Part shown: positions 60,283 to 64,000 of the stretch, piece by piece
Position numbering within the stretch: position 1 is the stretch's first letter
How the letters are laid out: the number at the start of each line of letters is the position of its first letter
Assembly: GCA_019155185.1 (NCBI GenBank)
Contig: CM032813.1
Span: 11,000,645 to 11,064,644, forward strand
Source of the DNA: Beaufortia kweichowensis
Lineage: Eukaryota > Chordata > Actinopteri > Cypriniformes > Gastromyzontidae
DNA: 64,000 nt
Direction: 5' to 3'
Translations under genes and position numbers: made by a program
Notes under the pieces: generated by a model
Seen by the model: the letters and a program-made list of their open reading frames with translations, nothing else
Database searches by the model: none
What the model was told of the DNA's origin: nothing

Positions 60283-61954
60283 AATAACATTTTTATTATT
60301 TTATTATTGTATTGAATCATTTTATTATTGTAAATGTTTAATCAGTGCCTGACTAATGGTTCTTCATGTACTTAAAGAGCAAGCATTCTTTGATAATAAA
60401 GATAATAAAGGCATTAAAGTGGAGTGAATCAATCCACCCGATTATGGTAGCATCGTCATAGAACGGCAGCAGGGAACAAGAACGGCATCAGTTTTACTTT
60501 GTTCCGGAGCATACTCTATAAAAGGAGAACAAAATCAGTAGACAACCATGGTGGGAGAAAGGCTCTCCAAATAAGGGGACGCAAGATCATTTTACTACCT
60601 TACAGCCTCCCACCGCACAAGCTCCGGGAGCCACGAGCAAAGTCGCTCCGGGGTCAACTGTCAACTGCCCCCGGCTTCAGCCATTACATCACGGGCCATG
60701 GAGGTTGTTGAAGAGCGTGCATAATGCCACGGGATGCATGGTGGTTATACAGTCCGAGGTCGACTGTACAGAGAGTGAGAGAAGCAGAAAGCTAGACAGA
60801 AGTACAAAGAAAAAGTGGAGGGCCTTTTGATTAGCTTCCTTGGCAGGAGAACAAAACTGTGAGGAATGTAGGCGAGAGGGGAGAGAGAAGCGATCTGGAG
60901 AAAAGGAAGACAGAATGAGAGGAACTGTGGAGGCAAGAGGACTTGCTGAGTAAGACTGACCGATTCATTTCCTCCCCTTGTGTCTTTCACTCCAGTCACA
61001 CAATGAGGGGACTAACTGGTACACTGTTCCCACTCGGGGACCTATTTCAGATACGCAATCAATAAACCCAGCACTGAAAGATTAATTGAAGCTAAACTTG
61101 TACTCTTCATTTTATGAGTTCACAGTCATAAAATCAATGAGAGGTACACTGATTTTGTTTGCCATAAGCCTCTCAAAGCACCATCATCAAAGCAGTAAAG
61201 TTCGATTTCACCTATTAATTTCACTATGATTTCAATCTTTGACATGGCCTTACTTAGAAGATATTAAAGGATGATTTTATGTAAAAAAAACTGTGAAATC
61301 ACAAAAAAATGACTTTAGCTGGGTTTTCACAGGCAGGGTCACACATATAAATGCAGAATGAGTACGTGACCCTAAACTTTTACCTGGTAATGTAGGTGGC
61401 TGCATATACATAAAGCACTGTTTATTTCAGACAGTGTTCAATTATCAATCACAAGAAATTAGTCAAATAAACATTTTTACTTGTGTTGGCTATAAGGCAA
61501 ATGACAGGTGCCTGAAACGCCTATCAGTGGATCGCAAATATAAACTTTTGGTTTCTAACAAACAAACTTCACACACAGCCTGGCATTGTTCCTTTTAAGT
61601 GTCCAATTTAAGCATTACATGCACACCAATGTCAAAACCATTTCACAGAGTGTCATCAGCCTCCTCTGTGTGTGGCCGGGGGGCAGTGATCACTCTATTG
61701 CTATATAAACAGTGGGACACAAGCTCACACTCTCCGTCTGATTAATGGACCAACATCATTGGACTTGACAGCAAAACCAAGACTGCAAGATCCACCAGCA
61801 CACACTGCAAAAGAACGCTCTGTTCTACTCTTTCTGTTTTCACACTAAAATGGCTAAAATGGAGTGCTCATGGCTTTTTTTGCTCTAGAGAAACCTCAGA
61901 AGTGAAAACTAATCAACATGAGAAAACCCTCAGATAAAGTTAGCCAAACGTTAT

Positions 61955-62191
61955 CCCAGCTAACAAAAATATGTTCTGAAAATGTTTTCCTAACATTTCG
62001 ATTAAGTTATAAAAATGTTGCATGCTGAATATTTACGTAAGAAAGTTTCAGAACATTTATCTAGACATATAATGTTGATAAAACTCTCTTTTAACATAAG
62101 TGCAAGAACGCCAGTAGTATTTTTTAATAATTATTGATCATTTTGAAATAAGTGTTAGCCGAAGATCTGAGAATGTTCCCTGTTAGCTGGG
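61955..62191 (+). mobile_element. MITE with CCCAGCTAAC ends
   Basis: CCCAGCTAAC at 61955-61964 is mirrored by GTTAGCTGGG at 62182-62191. The interior has mirrored AATGTT/AACATT motifs. A partial relative is at 25132-25390. Confidence 0.8.
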
Positions 62192-63260
62192 TAGTTACAT
62201 GTATAATTGATGTAAAAAAAAAAACTTTATTCAACAATCAACAAAAAAGAAAATTGTATCAGCTGTTCTTTTTTCAAGTCATCAGCATTTTCTTTTGAAC
62301 AAATGATAAAATTTTATGTTAAAATAAACACATTAGCATACCACATTAGCATACGTTTTACAAATCCACATGATCAACTACAGTATATTAGCAGGAATAC
62401 GTTTTGGTTAAAAACTCTTTCTCACCATTGCTTGCTCAATCAGAATGATTCTAAAGTGTCTTAAGGTCTCTTAAGGTTTTTATTTCACAATCGTGAGGCA
62501 CAACTTTTCTTTTAGTAGGCTAACAGCATCTACCAAGATCATTTGTTGAGAAAAAACTTCAAACATGTGAACCAAAAGCTTTTCAGATTTTCGTGCATAA
62601 ATAAGATACACAACACGTTATAGATACATTTAATGAATTTGGAAACAGTTTAACAGAACCGTGGTTAATGGTAAGCCCGGCGATGTTAAAGAACAGCAGC
62701 GATGGACAGCAGCGATGTTAAAGAATGTTAACCATCATGCATGTGCATGCAACGCTTCTTTACGTTTGCGTGTATGTATGTGTGTACGGGCATACGCGAA
62801 CACATGGTTCACATGGACCGGGGCCTTTTGACACAAACGCTCACCGACGCGCTCACAAACGCTCACACGCGCAATCGCTGCCTCTGCTCGGATCATGTGT
62901 CATCACCATTAATACTCTATTGTTTGAAGTGAAGGAGTTTGGCTTCAAACTTTATTTGTCATGTGACCCTAGTCAGCAACAACCCCCCATCCTCGAGCAC
63001 TCCCCCTCCCTCGCGCTGGCGCCTACACGGTTTGTTAGGGTCTGCCATGGGCCATCATGTGATCAGACTGCCATTTGCCAAACACATACACTTACTCGCT
63101 TACAAATCAGGGTACAAAACACACATACATGCGCTCGTCAGTCTCTCCTATTCATTTCAAGTGCATATTCTCTGGCGTGTTGCCCGATGCTTTCATCAGA
63201 GTTGAATCAGAGAGCTAATACTAATCACAATAAACGGCATTATGCTGCACACATCAGAGA

Positions 63261-63296
63261 CCTCTCTCTCTCACTCTCTCACTCTCTCTCTCTCTG
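63261..63296. repeat. (TC)n microsatellite
   Basis: TC run broken by two CAC interruptions. Confidence 0.9.
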
Positions 63297-63929
63297 TTTC
63301 TTTTAGATACAAGGCAAAGCAGTCACACCTCAAGGCAACCGAGCTCGCTCAGATGACAAGTCACCTCTGTTTCAGTTTTCCACGCTCCGTTTCTGTTTGT
63401 TGCGGATTGAACACGGACTGTTTGTTAAAGTCTTCAGATGTTTGCTGTCGGCATCAATTTATCAAACCAAAAATAAAACCAAATTCTGGCCTCATTTACT
63501 CACCTTTGTATATTTCAAACATGTAACCGTTTTCTTCAAAAAAGAAGCAAAAGCTGTTTTTCTCTACCCAATAACAGTGGATTCGGGCCACTATGGACCA
63601 CTTTCCTTGGGACTTGCATATAAAAACAGCTCAGTGATATTAATAATGTTTGACACTGGTAGTGTTGATGGCTTTGAAATCTCACGGAGGAACACAAGGA
63701 TATGAAATCGCAAAAGATGCTGCTATTGCTATAAATAAGTGTATATAAGATAAATAAGGGTGGAAATGAAAGGCTTTAAAAACATAGTATTGTATCTATG
63801 TTTCTCTCTCTCTTTCTTTCTGTCTCGCCCTCACTGGCAGCCCGCCAGCCAATGTAACCCAAGACGACATCGGTTTTGCCCTTCCTAGAGAATTTAGGAA
63901 GCCATTAGCAACATCAAATCATTACACTA

Positions 63930-63960
63930 AGAGAGAGAGAGAGAGAGAGAGAGAAAGAGG
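63930..63960. repeat. (GA)n microsatellite
   Basis: About 13 GA units near the right edge of the window. Confidence 0.9.
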
Positions 63961-64000
63961 ACAGGGGGATTGAGAGAGAAGAAGATCAGATTTCCTTGTG

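Larger units (their letters stand above)
57900..64000. other. Right-hand spacer
   Basis: No gene seen. Contents: MITEs at 60052-60282 and 61955-62191, TC and GA runs at 63261-63296 and 63930-63960. Blocks of even composition at 58200-58660, 59130-59330 and 60430-60720 may be conserved noncoding DNA. Confidence 0.6.

Noticed and set aside
60499..60711. TATA-like CTATAAAAGG followed by a 70-codon frame
   Set aside because: The frame begins before the TATA-like site and shows no family; a chance match is likely.
61695..61715. TATA-box-like GCTATATAAAC
   Set aside because: No coding sequence or exon signals follow within several kb.
62725..63306. 193-codon frame near the right end
   Set aside because: Rich in His, Thr and Ser from CA/TC-type simple sequence; no domain or splice signals.

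Overview
The window is vertebrate genomic DNA, and its gene structures and repeats point to a teleost fish, most likely a cyprinid. All three genes lie on the + strand and are split by GT-AG introns. The intergenic DNA is AT-rich, with microsatellites, short inverted-repeat elements, a Tc1/mariner copy, LINE fragments and a DIRS-type retroelement. No bacterial operon, CRISPR array, rRNA or convincing tRNA gene was seen.

Layout. (1) 545-12563: the 3' two thirds of pbrm1 (polybromo-1, BAF180), 17 coding exons for bromodomains 4-6, two BAH domains, an HMG box and the conserved C-terminus. The 5' part, with bromodomains 1-3, lies before the window. (2) 12564-15528: 3' UTR and spacer. (3) 15529-19258: complete rpn1 (ribophorin I), 10 exons, 598 codons. 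(4) 19259-31000: gene-free spacer whose right part has GATA-motif clusters resembling the Gata2 upstream enhancers of mammals. (5) 31000-45260: gata2 (probably gata2a), with two candidate noncoding first exons, five coding exons (456 codons) and an intronic block resembling the mammalian +9.5 enhancer. (6) 45261-52646: gene-free spacer. (7) 52647-57899: three transposable elements nested in one another, a short DNA transposon holding a LINE that holds a DIRS-like retroelement. (8) 57900-64000: gene-free flank with MITEs and dinucleotide repeats.

How the genes relate. pbrm1 encodes a PBAF chromatin-remodelling subunit, rpn1 an oligosaccharyltransferase subunit of the ER, and gata2 a haematopoietic, endothelial and neural transcription factor. 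They do not form a pathway. The tandem rpn1-gata2 order matches the mammalian RPN1-GATA2 neighbourhood, where regulatory DNA for GATA2 lies towards RPN1. The most interesting signals are regulatory and structural: an altered E-box in the presumed gata2 intronic enhancer, an altered Asn position in pbrm1 bromodomain 6, an unusual gata2 C-terminal tail, transposon-derived sequence right beside two pbrm1 splice acceptors, and the triple nest of elements. I found no clearly new biological system.
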